Below, piece by piece: positions 16,449 through 24,618 of a DNA stretch of 41,952 nucleotides. Position 1 is the stretch's first letter; each line of letters starts with the position of its first letter. Source of the stretch: Clostridia bacterium (lineage in GTDB: Bacteria; Bacillota; Clostridia; Oscillospirales; CAG-272); assembly GCA_017935225.1 (NCBI GenBank), contig JAGBIA010000029.1:1-41952 (forward strand). The letters run 5' to 3'. The position numbers and the translations under genes were made by a program. Below the pieces are notes generated by a model. It was not told the DNA's origin. It saw only the letters and a program-made list of their open reading frames with translations, and made no database searches.

Positions 16449-17533
16449 TGAAAATTCACGGTGATTTTATCGGCGGAAACATCCGCGTAAGTGAGATATG
16501 CGGCGACAAAGTCCTGCTTCAAAACGAGCTTCGCGACACGGTCGGAGATTGGTTCTATTGGGCATTCTGCGTCGAGGGCGCAGAGGGGCGCGAGCTCTGC
16601 TTTGAGCTTGGTCAGAATCGCCTCGGCTACTTCGGGCCCGCCGTAAGCTACGACCTTTGCGAGTGGCATTGGCTCGGTGAGTGCGAGGGCGACTCCTTTG
16701 TCTACCGCTTTGGCGAGAACGAGAGGCGCGTGTATTTTGCGCATCATATGCTCTACCACCCTGCGCGCTTTTTCTTGCTCTGCCGGCGACTCGGTTTGCA
16801 GACAGACGAGCTCTGCAAGAGCCGCAAGGGGCGCAGCGTTCCCTGCCTCTGTATCGGTGAGGGTGAGCGCAGTATTATCTTTTGCGCGCGCCACCACGCT
16901 TGCGAGTCGACGGGCAGCTACGTTATGGAGGGCATTATCGAGGAGCTCGCAAGCTCTCCTATCAAGAACGCGCGCACTCTCTTCGTTCCGTTCGTCGACT
17001 TTGACGGAGTTCTCGACGGAGATCAGGGAAAAAGCCGCTATCCGCACGACCACAACCGCGACTATACAGACGAACCGCTCTACCCCGAGGTGCGCGCCAT
17101 CTGCGAGCACCGCGACAGGTACGGCTGTACGCTCGGCTTTGATCTTCATTCCCCTTGGCACAAGGGCGGAGTCAACGACAGGATCTTTGTCGTGCGCAAT
17201 ATGTGTGAAAAGACTCAACGATTTGACGAATTCTCGGCTCTGCTCGAGTCCGAGATCACCGAAAGCTCGATGAAATATTCGCACACCAACGATTTTCCGC
17301 CGCTCACCGCCTGGAATCAGCCGAGTGCGAATTTTGCCTATACGACAAACTCCCGCCCCGATTGCCGCCTCGCCTTCTCGCTTGAGAGCGCGTATTTCGG
17401 CACCGAGGACGATCGCGTATCTGACGCAAAGCTTGTCGAGCTCGGCAGATGCTTTGCAAGAGCGGTCAAAAAATACTTTTTGGAGGCAGATATTTGTAAC
17501 AAATTGTTAACACACTACTCTCTCGCTTTGTGA
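16445..17533 (+). CDS. M14-like zinc metallopeptidase/deacylase
   Basis: 362 residues. The M14 carboxypeptidase pattern is visible: H-x-x-E in RHHACESTGS near residue 148, then PHDHNRDY (the Arg/Asp region), then the third zinc ligand in GFDLHSPWH near residue 240. A Glu in SLESAYFG near 330 is the probable general base. The N-terminal 130 residues form a separate beta-rich domain like that of cytosolic M14 proteins of the AGBL/CCP group. No signal peptide is seen. Such enzymes remove C-terminal amino acids or cleave N-acyl/aminoacyl groups from small molecules. Coupled by ATGA overlap to the FAD oxidoreductase, it may release an amino acid from a conjugate. Confidence 0.78.
   Translation: MMKIHGDFIGGNIRVSEICGDKVLLQNELRDTVGDWFYWAFCVEGAEGRELCFELGQNRLGYFGPAVSYDLCEWHWLGECEGDSFVYRFGENERRVYFAHHMLYHPARFFLLCRRLGLQTDELCKSRKGRSVPCLCIGEGERSIIFCARHHACESTGSYVMEGIIEELASSPIKNARTLFVPFVDFDGVLDGDQGKSRYPHDHNRDYTDEPLYPEVRAICEHRDRYGCTLGFDLHSPWHKGGVNDRIFVVRNMCEKTQRFDEFSALLESEITESSMKYSHTNDFPPLTAWNQPSANFAYTTNSRPDCRLAFSLESAYFGTEDDRVSDAKLVELGRCFARAVKKYFLEADICNKLLTHYSLAL
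17497..17509. promoter_or_regulatory. Palindrome at the glycyl-radical gene promoter
   Basis: Perfect 13-bp palindrome TAACAAATTGTTA, centred about 43 bp before the predicted transcription start. This is a position where activators commonly bind. It lies inside the 3' end of the M14-like gene. Confidence 0.5.
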
Positions 17534-17539
17534 TATAAT
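17531..17539 (+). promoter_or_regulatory. Extended -10 promoter for the GRE operon
   Basis: TGATATAAT matches the extended -10 form TGnTATAAT. No -35 hexamer is recognisable 17 bp upstream. The site overlaps the stop of the preceding gene. Confidence 0.6.
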
Positions 17540-17561
17540 TAAAAAAACGGAGGTGGCGGAT

Positions 17562-19553
17562 ATGACTGATCACGAATTGTTTTTATCAATAAACGAGCCT
17601 TTTGCGGCAGGTCTTTTTGAGATTGAGGGCGCGTCGCCTATGATCCGATTTGCCAACGCGCTCAAGCGATTTTGGGAGAGCGCGGCTCTTCCGCCCTACG
17701 GGAGCGGCAGGCTCTATCCGTCGGGCAGAAATATATTCACTTTTTGCGGTGAGTACGCAATAAAGCCTCACAACTCCAACGTATTCGAGGTCAATTGGTC
17801 CCTGCTCTCGTCCAAGAGCGAGAGAGCCTGCGATATTATGCGCGCCGAGTACGACCTCGTCTTTAAATTCTACGGCAATCCGCACACGGTCGGAGGAATG
17901 GGATGGACTCACTCCTTCCCAAACTACACAAGAATTCTTCGCGACGGACTCTCTTCTTACGAAGAGAGAGTGAACGCGCTCGAGGATGGCGACTTCAAGC
18001 AGAGTCTGCTGATACTGCTTGAGGGAATAAAGCTCTACCACACGCGCTGTCTTGAGCATCTTAAGGAGCAGAATGCGCCGAGCGAGCTTATCTCGGTCCT
18101 GCAAAGGATGCCCTACGAGATACCGAAGAGCTTTTACGAAGCGCTAATCTCGCTCAACTTCTGCTATTATCTCGACGGCTGTGACGACATCGGTCCTATA
18201 GACCGCACGCTCCTGCCCTACTACAAAGGCGAGGACATCGACGAGCTTGTCGGGCTCTTCCGTGAATTTTTCAAAAACGTAGATCTCAACGACGGCTGGT
18301 CGGGCACGCTCGGACCTGACTACAACGAGCTGACACGCGCCGCTATCCGCGCGATAAAGAACGGACGGCGACCTAATCTTCAGCTACTTGTCAAAAAGGA
18401 TATGCCCGATTGGGTATGGCAGGAATGCGCCGACACGCTCTCAAGCAGTTGCGGTCAGCCTGCGTTTTACAACTATGAGCTATATACCGAGCGTCTGCGC
18501 CTGCTGATGCCCGACGTACCCGAGGAGGATATGCGCCGCATAGCCTTCGGCGGATGCACCGAGACTATGTTCGAGGGGCTCTCGAACGTCGGCTCGGACG
18601 ATGCGGGCATAAACACCGCGCTCGTGCTCTCGGACTATATGCGCCGCGAACTTGCGAACTGTGCCGACTATGAGGACTTCTATCTCGGCTATATAGGCGA
18701 GCTGAGGCGGGTTATCTCCGAGGTCGAGGACCTCGTCAACAAGTACCGCAGAACGCGTGCGCTCCACCGCCCCGCGCTCGTCAGGACGCTTCTCGTCGAC
18801 GACTGCATCGACACGCGCACCGAGTTCAACCGTGGCGGCGCAAGATACGTCTACAGCGTCATCAATATTGCGGGCGTTATCAACGTTATCGACTCGCTCT
18901 CGGTCATCCGCGAGCTGATATACGAAAAGAAGCTCTACAGTCCGACCGAGTTCATCTCGCTTATGGACGCGCGCGACCCCGACTTTTTGCACGAGGCAAA
19001 GAAGTGCGCTTCCTACGGCAACGACAACGACAGAGCCGACTTCATCGGTGAGCGGCTTATCTCGGATATCACCGCCGCGTTCGATCAGCGCGAATGCTTC
19101 CCGAGAGGAAAGTTCTATCCCGTTGCAAATCAGTTTACTACCTATGCCGACGCGGGCAGGAATATCCCTGCGACTCCCGACGGCAGAGGCGCGGGTGAGC
19201 CGCTCTGCGATTCGCTCGGCGCGATACACAACAACGACCGCAAGGGCGCGACCGCGCTTCTCAATTCGGTCGCAAAGCTCGGAGTCTGTAGAATAATCGG
19301 CACTCCGACCACCAACATCCGCATCTCCAAAAAACAGCTTGCTCCCACGCTCCCCTCGCTCGTAAAGACCTTTTTCTGTGCAGGCGGAATGCAGCTTCAG
19401 GTCTCGTGTCTGTCGCGCGAGGAGATACTCGACGCGATGGCTCACCCAGAAAAGTACAGCTCGCTCGTGGTAAGGATCGGCGGCTTCAGTGAATATTTCA
19501 CCCGCCTCTCGCCCGACCTTCAGCAGACCGTGCTTGAGAGAACGGAGCACTGA
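17562..19553 (+). CDS. Atypical glycyl-radical enzyme (PFL-like family, unknown substrate)
   Basis: 663 residues from the ATG at 17562; GGAGGTG lies 6 nt upstream and overlaps an in-frame GTG that is rejected. The glycyl-radical loop is RIGGF, with Gly641 22 residues from the C-terminus. The thiyl cysteine is Cys332 in GGCTET, which keeps the Cys-x-Glu of GCVE-type dehydratases rather than the Cys-Cys of true pyruvate formate-lyase. The protein is over 100 residues shorter than typical members (780-850), mainly at the N-terminus. It needs the activase encoded directly downstream. The reaction is unknown; a dehydratase or C-X bond eliminase is more likely than a formate-lyase. It would be oxygen-sensitive and cytosolic. 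Confidence 0.87.
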   Translation: MTDHELFLSINEPFAAGLFEIEGASPMIRFANALKRFWESAALPPYGSGRLYPSGRNIFTFCGEYAIKPHNSNVFEVNWSLLSSKSERACDIMRAEYDLVFKFYGNPHTVGGMGWTHSFPNYTRILRDGLSSYEERVNALEDGDFKQSLLILLEGIKLYHTRCLEHLKEQNAPSELISVLQRMPYEIPKSFYEALISLNFCYYLDGCDDIGPIDRTLLPYYKGEDIDELVGLFREFFKNVDLNDGWSGTLGPDYNELTRAAIRAIKNGRRPNLQLLVKKDMPDWVWQECADTLSSSCGQPAFYNYELYTERLRLLMPDVPEEDMRRIAFGGCTETMFEGLSNVGSDDAGINTALVLSDYMRRELANCADYEDFYLGYIGELRRVISEVEDLVNKYRRTRALHRPALVRTLLVDDCIDTRTEFNRGGARYVYSVINIAGVINVIDSLSVIRELIYEKKLYSPTEFISLMDARDPDFLHEAKKCASYGNDNDRADFIGERLISDITAAFDQRECFPRGKFYPVANQFTTYADAGRNIPATPDGRGAGEPLCDSLGAIHNNDRKGATALLNSVAKLGVCRIIGTPTTNIRISKKQLAPTLPSLVKTFFCAGGMQLQVSCLSREEILDAMAHPEKYSSLVVRIGGFSEYFTRLSPDLQQTVLERTEH

Positions 19554-19554
19554 T

Positions 19555-20400
19555 ATGTCGGGAACTCTGTTTAATATCCAAAGATTTTGCACCGACGACG
19601 GACCGGGAATTCGCACGACGGTATTCTTCAAGGGCTGTAATCTGCGCTGCGCGTGGTGCCACAACCCCGAGAGTCAGTTGAGAGACGTGCAGTTGATGTT
19701 CTTTGCCGACAAGTGCATAGGCTGCGGCAAATGCAGTGAAAAATGCCCGAACGCGCTCGAGAGCTGTCAGCTCTGCGGCAATTGCGCGCTCTATTGCCCC
19801 GAGGACGCAAGAGAGATCTGCGGGCGGGAATACAGCGCCGACGAGGTGATGGACGAGATACTCAAGGACAGAGCCTATTACGAAGCCTCGGGCGGAGGCG
19901 TGACCTTCTCGGGCGGCGAATGTATGCTGCAGATCGACTTCCTTTGCGAGCTGCTCAAGCTCTGCAAAGAAAATGGCATCCACACCTCAGTCGACACCGC
20001 GGGATGCGTGGAATACAGCCGCTTTGAGAAAATTCTCCCCTATACCGACCTCTTTTTGTACGATCTCAAATGCGCCGACGCGGATACGCACAAAAAGTAC
20101 GTGGGAGTCGACAACGCGCTAATACTTGAGAACCTCGGCAAGCTCTTTGACGCCAAAAAGGATATATGGATACGCATTCCCGTAATCCCTGCCGTCAACG
20201 ACACCGAACAAGAGATGCTCGCGCTCAGGCAGATCATATCCTCCCGCGGCAGACCGTCGCGCATCGAGCTTCTTCCCTATCACGCGATGGGCGAGCACAA
20301 ATACGCCGCGCTCGGAAGAGAAAAAGAGAGCTTCTCGGTGCCCTCGGACGAAAAGATGCAAATGTTAAGGAATATTTTTGATAACTACAATAATTGCTAA
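19555..20400 (+). CDS. Glycyl-radical enzyme activase (radical SAM)
   Basis: 281 residues from the ATG at 19555, one base after the GRE stop; the longer upstream frame overlaps the GRE gene and is rejected. The radical-SAM Cys motif GCNLRCAWC is at about residues 28-36. It is followed by a ferredoxin-like insert with two Cys clusters (CIGCGKCSEKC and CQLCGNCALYC) that would hold two further [4Fe-4S] centres. This insert is found in activases of dehydratase-type GREs and not in PflA. GGVTFSGGECMLQ matches the SAM-binding glycine-rich strand. It should abstract hydrogen from Gly641 of the upstream enzyme. Confidence 0.92.
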   Translation: MSGTLFNIQRFCTDDGPGIRTTVFFKGCNLRCAWCHNPESQLRDVQLMFFADKCIGCGKCSEKCPNALESCQLCGNCALYCPEDAREICGREYSADEVMDEILKDRAYYEASGGGVTFSGGECMLQIDFLCELLKLCKENGIHTSVDTAGCVEYSRFEKILPYTDLFLYDLKCADADTHKKYVGVDNALILENLGKLFDAKKDIWIRIPVIPAVNDTEQEMLALRQIISSRGRPSRIELLPYHAMGEHKYAALGREKESFSVPSDEKMQMLRNIFDNYNNC

Positions 20401-20412
20401 GTTTTTAAAGCC

Positions 20413-20547
20413 AAGCCTCCCTTGTGTAAAGGGAGGTGGCATTTTCGCAAGAAAATGACGGAGGGATTGTAAAAAAAGCAAAATTTTTAGTAAAAAACAA
20501 TCCCTCAGTCGCTTCGCGCCAGCTCCCTTTGCACAAGGGAGCCTTTT
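20413..20547. repeat. 135-bp imperfect palindromic element (MITE-like)
   Basis: The left arm (20413-20470) and right arm (20497-20547) are inverted copies sharing TCCCTTGTG, AAAGGGAG, TGGC and GAGGGATTGT, around an A/T-rich 26-nt centre. Each arm also folds into its own small hairpin (CTCCCTT/AAGGGAG). This unit resembles dispersed palindromes common in gut Clostridia spacers. It fills most of the space between the activase gene and the next promoter and could end the activase transcript. Confidence 0.75.
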
Positions 20548-20625
20548 GTTTTCTGTACATCGACGATAAAATAGGGTTATCGGTAAGCTGAGCGCTGGTA
20601 AATCACCTTTTTTGATGCAAAGCTG

Positions 20626-20654
20626 TTGACAAGGCTATAGAAAAAAGCTATAAT
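20626..20654 (+). promoter_or_regulatory. Promoter of the Asp-box/PfkB operon
   Basis: TTGACA (20626-20631), 17 bp, TATAAT (20649-20654), both perfect. Confidence 0.88.
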
Positions 20655-20684
20655 AAAATCAATACAGCGCAAAGGAGAAAGAAA

Positions 20685-22064
20685 ATGAGAGGTCATAAAT
20701 TCTGGAGCTACTCTCCATACCGCCCGTTTTTGTACGAGGTAGGAGACATATATATCTGCCGCGTCGTTCCAAGCATCAACTCGATCCACCTCGAATGGTT
20801 GCCTGCAGATAGCGTGAGCTACTCGGTCTTCGTCAGAGAGCGCGCGAGCGGTGAATTTATGCTTTGCGGCAGTACCGACGGAACTTGCTTTGATATAAGT
20901 GAGCTCAAGTCCGATACCGACTACGAATTTTTCATCTCGGCAGACGAAAAAAAGAGCCGCGTGCGGCTTGCAAGATGCGGCGAGTCGGTAGGAAGCGTAG
21001 TAAACTATCTCCACCCCGACGATACGTGCTACGCGTTCTCGGGCAGATATCTCTGCTCTCCTTCCTTCGTGCGCCATCCCGACGGCTATCTTTTAGCCTC
21101 GATGGATCTCTACGCGCACGCGCATCCGCAAAATCTGACGCTCATCTTCCGCTCGGACGACGAAGGCGAGAGCTGGCACTACGTCAGCGAGCTGATGCCG
21201 TGCTTCTGGGGCAAGATGTTTATACACAAGGGTGAGCTCTATATGCTCTCCTGCTCGACCGAGTACGGCGATCTGCTCATCGGAAAGTCGAGCGACGGCG
21301 GCAAGACCTTTTCTGCTCCCGCCTGCCTCATTCGCGGAGCGAACGGCAAAAACGGTAGCTGCGGCGTTCACAAAAATCCGCAGAATATCTTCAGCTTTGG
21401 CGGAAGACTGTACAATACGCTTGAATGGGGAAGCTGGGCAAACAAGGTCTACGGACACGCGGCTATGGTAATGTCCTGCGACGAGAATGCCGATCTGCTC
21501 GATCCTGAGAGCTGGAGCTTCTCCGAGCCCGCACCCTTCTCGCACTTCACCCCCGAGCTTGAAGGACTGCCGCAGAACACGATGACCATTGAGGGAACGC
21601 TTACGGTCGATCCCGAGGGTAAACTTATAAACATTATGCGCTTTGGCAAATTCAACACGGCTCTCGTCTACGAGGTGAACACGACCGACCACGACGCGCC
21701 TCTCAAATTCTCGCGGCTTATGGATTTTTCGGCAAACTACTCGAAGTTTATGATCAAGTACGACGAGCGTTCAGGCTACTACTACACGGTCTCAACGCGA
21801 GTCTATGACGAAAAGAAAACGAGCGCGCGCGACCTGCTCTCGCTGATGCGCTCGAAGGATCTGCGCACTTGGGAGGTAGTCTCCGATCTGTTCGACTATC
21901 GCGACCGCAACGACACTGCGCACGTCGGCTTTCAGTACGTGGATTTTGCGATCGAGGGCGAGGACCTGCTCTTCCTCTGCCGCACCGCGCTCAACGGCGC
22001 AAACAGCTACCACGACTCGAATTATTCGACCTTCCACAGAATAAAAAATTTCAGAAAAATATAA
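20685..22064 (+). CDS. Asp-box propeller protein with N-terminal Fn3-like domain
   Basis: 459 residues, RBS AAAGGAG. Residues about 25-98 look like a fibronectin type III domain (IHLEWLPADSVSYSVFVRE, then SELKSDTDYEFFI). The rest is a propeller with Asp-boxes SDDEGESW (about 157) and SSDGGKTF (about 202) and several blade-like repeats. No signal peptide is seen, which is odd for an Fn3-containing glycosidase-like protein and suggests cytosolic action or binding. It is followed 23 bp later by the PfkB kinase gene, presumably in one operon. Catalytic residues cannot be assigned. It could hydrolyse a glycoside whose sugar is then phosphorylated by the kinase. Confidence 0.72.
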   Translation: MRGHKFWSYSPYRPFLYEVGDIYICRVVPSINSIHLEWLPADSVSYSVFVRERASGEFMLCGSTDGTCFDISELKSDTDYEFFISADEKKSRVRLARCGESVGSVVNYLHPDDTCYAFSGRYLCSPSFVRHPDGYLLASMDLYAHAHPQNLTLIFRSDDEGESWHYVSELMPCFWGKMFIHKGELYMLSCSTEYGDLLIGKSSDGGKTFSAPACLIRGANGKNGSCGVHKNPQNIFSFGGRLYNTLEWGSWANKVYGHAAMVMSCDENADLLDPESWSFSEPAPFSHFTPELEGLPQNTMTIEGTLTVDPEGKLINIMRFGKFNTALVYEVNTTDHDAPLKFSRLMDFSANYSKFMIKYDERSGYYYTVSTRVYDEKKTSARDLLSLMRSKDLRTWEVVSDLFDYRDRNDTAHVGFQYVDFAIEGEDLLFLCRTALNGANSYHDSNYSTFHRIKNFRKI

Positions 22065-22087
22065 CAACTGCTATCAGGAGAAATGCT

Positions 22088-22951
22088 ATGAATACGATCG
22101 TCTGCTTTGGAGAGATCCTTTTTGACGTATACCCGACCGAAGCCTTTATCGGCGGCGCGCCGCTCAACTTTGCCGCGCATCTCTCACGTCACGGCGAGAG
22201 CGCGATGATGCTCTCGGCACTTGGCGAGGACGCGCTTGGCGCAAAGGCTCTCGGCTGGCTTGAGGAAAACAAAATAGACACTTCGCTTATCAAGCGCTCG
22301 GCTCTTCCCACGGGAAGATGCAACGTGACGATCGGTGAGAACGGTGTGCCGAGCTACGAGCTGCTCTGCGACGTTGCGTGGGACGAGATAAGCACCGACA
22401 TCTGCTCGCGCCGCTTTGACGCGCTCTATTTCGGCACGCTCGCGCTCCGCTCGGAGCATAACCGCGCCACGCTCGAGAGGCTGATCGCAAATAACGACTT
22501 TGGCGATATCTTCGTCGACGTCAACATCCGCAAGCCATTTTATTCTGTCGACTCGCTCGCCATCGCGCTCTCAAACGCGACGATCCTGAAGATCAGCGAC
22601 GAGGAGCTGCCCACCGTCGCGAGTCTTTTGGGCTTGAATTTCACCGATAACAAGGAATTCTGCGAGCTTCTCTGCGAGAAATTCGGCAATATCAAGCTGA
22701 TCGTCCTCACACTCGGCGCAAATGGTGCGCTCTGCTATGAGGCGAACACACAACAGCTCACAAACACCGCCGCACGCAAGGCAAATGTGGCATCGACGGT
22801 CGGCGCGGGCGACTCATTTTCGGCGGCTTTTTTGCATAAATATCTCGGCGGCTCTACGATCGAATCCTGCCTTGACTACGCATCCCGCCTCGCCGCCTTA
22901 GTCGTCTCGCACTACGAGGCAGTGCCGGATTACTCTCCCGAAGAAATATAA
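22088..22951 (+). CDS. PfkB-family carbohydrate kinase (fructokinase-like)
   Basis: 287 residues from the ATG at 22088, with AGGAG upstream; the longer frame runs back into the preceding gene. Family signatures are GGAPLNFAAHLSRHG near residue 23 and TVGAGDSFSAAFL near residue 238, whose Asp is the catalytic base. DVNIRKPFY is the substrate/ATP-lid region common in fructokinases. It would transfer phosphate from ATP to a free sugar in the cytosol, most likely a hexose such as fructose. It is second in the operon behind the Fn3/Asp-box gene. Repeat A copy 2 begins about 70 nt after its stop. Confidence 0.88.
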   Translation: MNTIVCFGEILFDVYPTEAFIGGAPLNFAAHLSRHGESAMMLSALGEDALGAKALGWLEENKIDTSLIKRSALPTGRCNVTIGENGVPSYELLCDVAWDEISTDICSRRFDALYFGTLALRSEHNRATLERLIANNDFGDIFVDVNIRKPFYSVDSLAIALSNATILKISDEELPTVASLLGLNFTDNKEFCELLCEKFGNIKLIVLTLGANGALCYEANTQQLTNTAARKANVASTVGAGDSFSAAFLHKYLGGSTIESCLDYASRLAALVVSHYEAVPDYSPEEI

Positions 22952-23020
22952 TTTTTTGCAATAATGAATGGCAAAAGCATATCACCGACAAGATAGATGT
23001 CGTTGCTTTGGCTAAAAACC

Positions 23021-23173
23021 GAACAAAGATTTATATAATTAAAATCAAAAGAAACCCGTGGTAGCCTGCTGTCCACGGGTTTCTTCCTCTCATTGTATCA
23101 AATTAACGATTTGGGATGTCGCTTTGGCTTACATTAACCCAAAGCCCTTTAGGGAATATCGGCTCGAGTTACG
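23021..23173. repeat. Dispersed intergenic repeat A, copy 2 (structured)
   Basis: Same orientation and order as 91-257. The stem is 23049-23061 with 23073-23085 (13 bp, 11-nt loop), carrying two compensatory pair changes relative to copy 1. A second hairpin CTTTGG/CCAAAG occurs downstream (about 23121-23145). It occupies the 301-nt spacer between two convergent genes (22952-23252), in which no gene is seen. Confidence 0.7.
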
Positions 23174-23200
23174 TACGCACTCAATAACAACACCGTAGAA

Positions 23201-23237
23201 AAGTTTTTTGCTTCTTTTTTTCAAAAAAGAAGAGAAA
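23201..23237. repeat. Dispersed hairpin repeat C, copy 1
   Basis: A 37-nt A/T-rich block containing CTTCTTTTTTT/AAAAAAGAAG. It is identical, on the opposite strand, to 41627-41663. Both copies lie just past the 3' end of a gene, so a terminator role is likely. Confidence 0.7.
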
Positions 23238-23252
23238 AAACCCCTTCATAAA

Positions 23253-24599
23253 CTAACAAAACGTCACGGTCGCGAGCGTGTCGGGCAAAAGCTCGATATA
23301 CCACCACTTGCCGCCTCTGAAATACTGCACCTGCGCCTTCTCGGGATTTGGATTTACCAGCATCAGCGCGGCGCTGCCGTCACTGTTCTCAACGAGCGTA
23401 CCGCAAAGAGCCTTCTGATCCTTGGGAAAGGCAAACATTCCGTAGCCGTTCTTGTCAAAGGTGAGCGCGCTGATGAGCGAGTCGGGCTTGACGTATTTTG
23501 CAAAATGCTCGAACGCCTTGTACTGACCGCTGAAAGAAAGCTCGCCGCTCAGTCGGTTTCTCGTCACGAGTCCGCCGCAGAAGAACGGTCCGATATTCGG
23601 TCCGCCCGTCTCGTCGAGCATCAGATTCCAGCCCGTGAAGGAGCAGTAGCGCGAGTTGAGGGTCTTTGACATCATAATTCCCCACTTGCACCAATCGTTG
23701 TCATAGTGGTCGTAGAGTCGCGGTCCCGCTTCTGTGAAATGCAGACGCAGACCGTTATATTTATCAATGAGGTACTCGGTCTGCTCGATGCTTCCGTCGT
23801 AGTAATGGAAGGCAACGCCGCCGATCTCCTCGCGCAGCTCGGGGTACTCAGAAAGCTGCCAATCGACCTTATCCGAGTATGCAAAGCTGTGGTCGTTCGG
23901 CCATATCTCGATATTCTCTAAGCCTCTCTCGCAAAGCTTCTTGCGAAGCGCGCACACGAACGCGACCTCGGTCTCGGGATTCCAGATGCACGCGGGCATC
24001 ATACCAAACTGCTGAGTTTCGGGCTCGTTCTGCGGTGTCAGAGCGCGTATTTTTATGCCGTGAGCCGCGTAAGCCTTGATGTATTTTACAAAATACTCTG
24101 CGTAGCACTCGACGTATTTCGCCCTCATATGTCCGCCGCACATCGATCCGCCCGTTTTCATCCATCCCGGAGGCGACCAGGGGGACGCGAAGAGATAAAG
24201 CTCGGGATTTACCGACAGTATCTCCTTTATCATCGGTATCACGTATTCCTCGTCGCGCGCGACCGAGAAATGCTCAAGCGCCTCGTCGCCCTCGACATCG
24301 TCGTAGCTGTAAAGCTCTGCGGAATAGTCGCTCGAGCCGATCGTCAGGCGCGCGACCGAAAGTCCGAGCCCGTCCTTGCCGTATATCTGCTCAAGCAGAG
24401 CGCGGCGCTCGCCACTCTCCATTTTGGCAAGATTGTAGCAGGAGCTTGCCGTGATAGCCACGCCAAAGCCCAAAAATCCGCTGTTTCTTTTTCCTTCAGC
24501 CGCCTTCGCGACCGCGGCACCACCCATATAGAGAGCTTCTCGGATCTCCACGGGAACGCATTCACCGTATTTATTGGTCGAATACTGAATTACCTTCAT
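23253..24599 (-). CDS. GH30-family glycoside hydrolase
   Basis: 448 residues. A GH30-like (beta/alpha)8 barrel is indicated by FGVAITASS at the N-terminus and FASPWSPPGWMK. The acid/base Glu192 lies in TPQNEPE, and the nucleophile Glu290 in HFTEAGPR. A small beta domain follows (about 380-448). GH30 enzymes are retaining glycosidases acting on glucosylceramide, beta-glucosides, beta-xylosides or fucosides. With no signal peptide this one should act on an imported substrate. It is the last gene of the HAD-GDPD-GH30 operon, 19 bp after the GDPD gene, which suggests a glycosylated glycerophospho-compound or a similar small glycoside as target. Confidence 0.9.
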   Translation of the reverse strand: MKVIQYSTNKYGECVPVEIREALYMGGAAVAKAAEGKRNSGFLGFGVAITASSCYNLAKMESGERRALLEQIYGKDGLGLSVARLTIGSSDYSAELYSYDDVEGDEALEHFSVARDEEYVIPMIKEILSVNPELYLFASPWSPPGWMKTGGSMCGGHMRAKYVECYAEYFVKYIKAYAAHGIKIRALTPQNEPETQQFGMMPACIWNPETEVAFVCALRKKLCERGLENIEIWPNDHSFAYSDKVDWQLSEYPELREEIGGVAFHYYDGSIEQTEYLIDKYNGLRLHFTEAGPRLYDHYDNDWCKWGIMMSKTLNSRYCSFTGWNLMLDETGGPNIGPFFCGGLVTRNRLSGELSFSGQYKAFEHFAKYVKPDSLISALTFDKNGYGMFAFPKDQKALCGTLVENSDGSAALMLVNPNPEKAQVQYFRGGKWWYIELLPDTLATVTFC

Positions 24600-24618
24600 T
24601 TTTCACCTCTTTGAGTGA

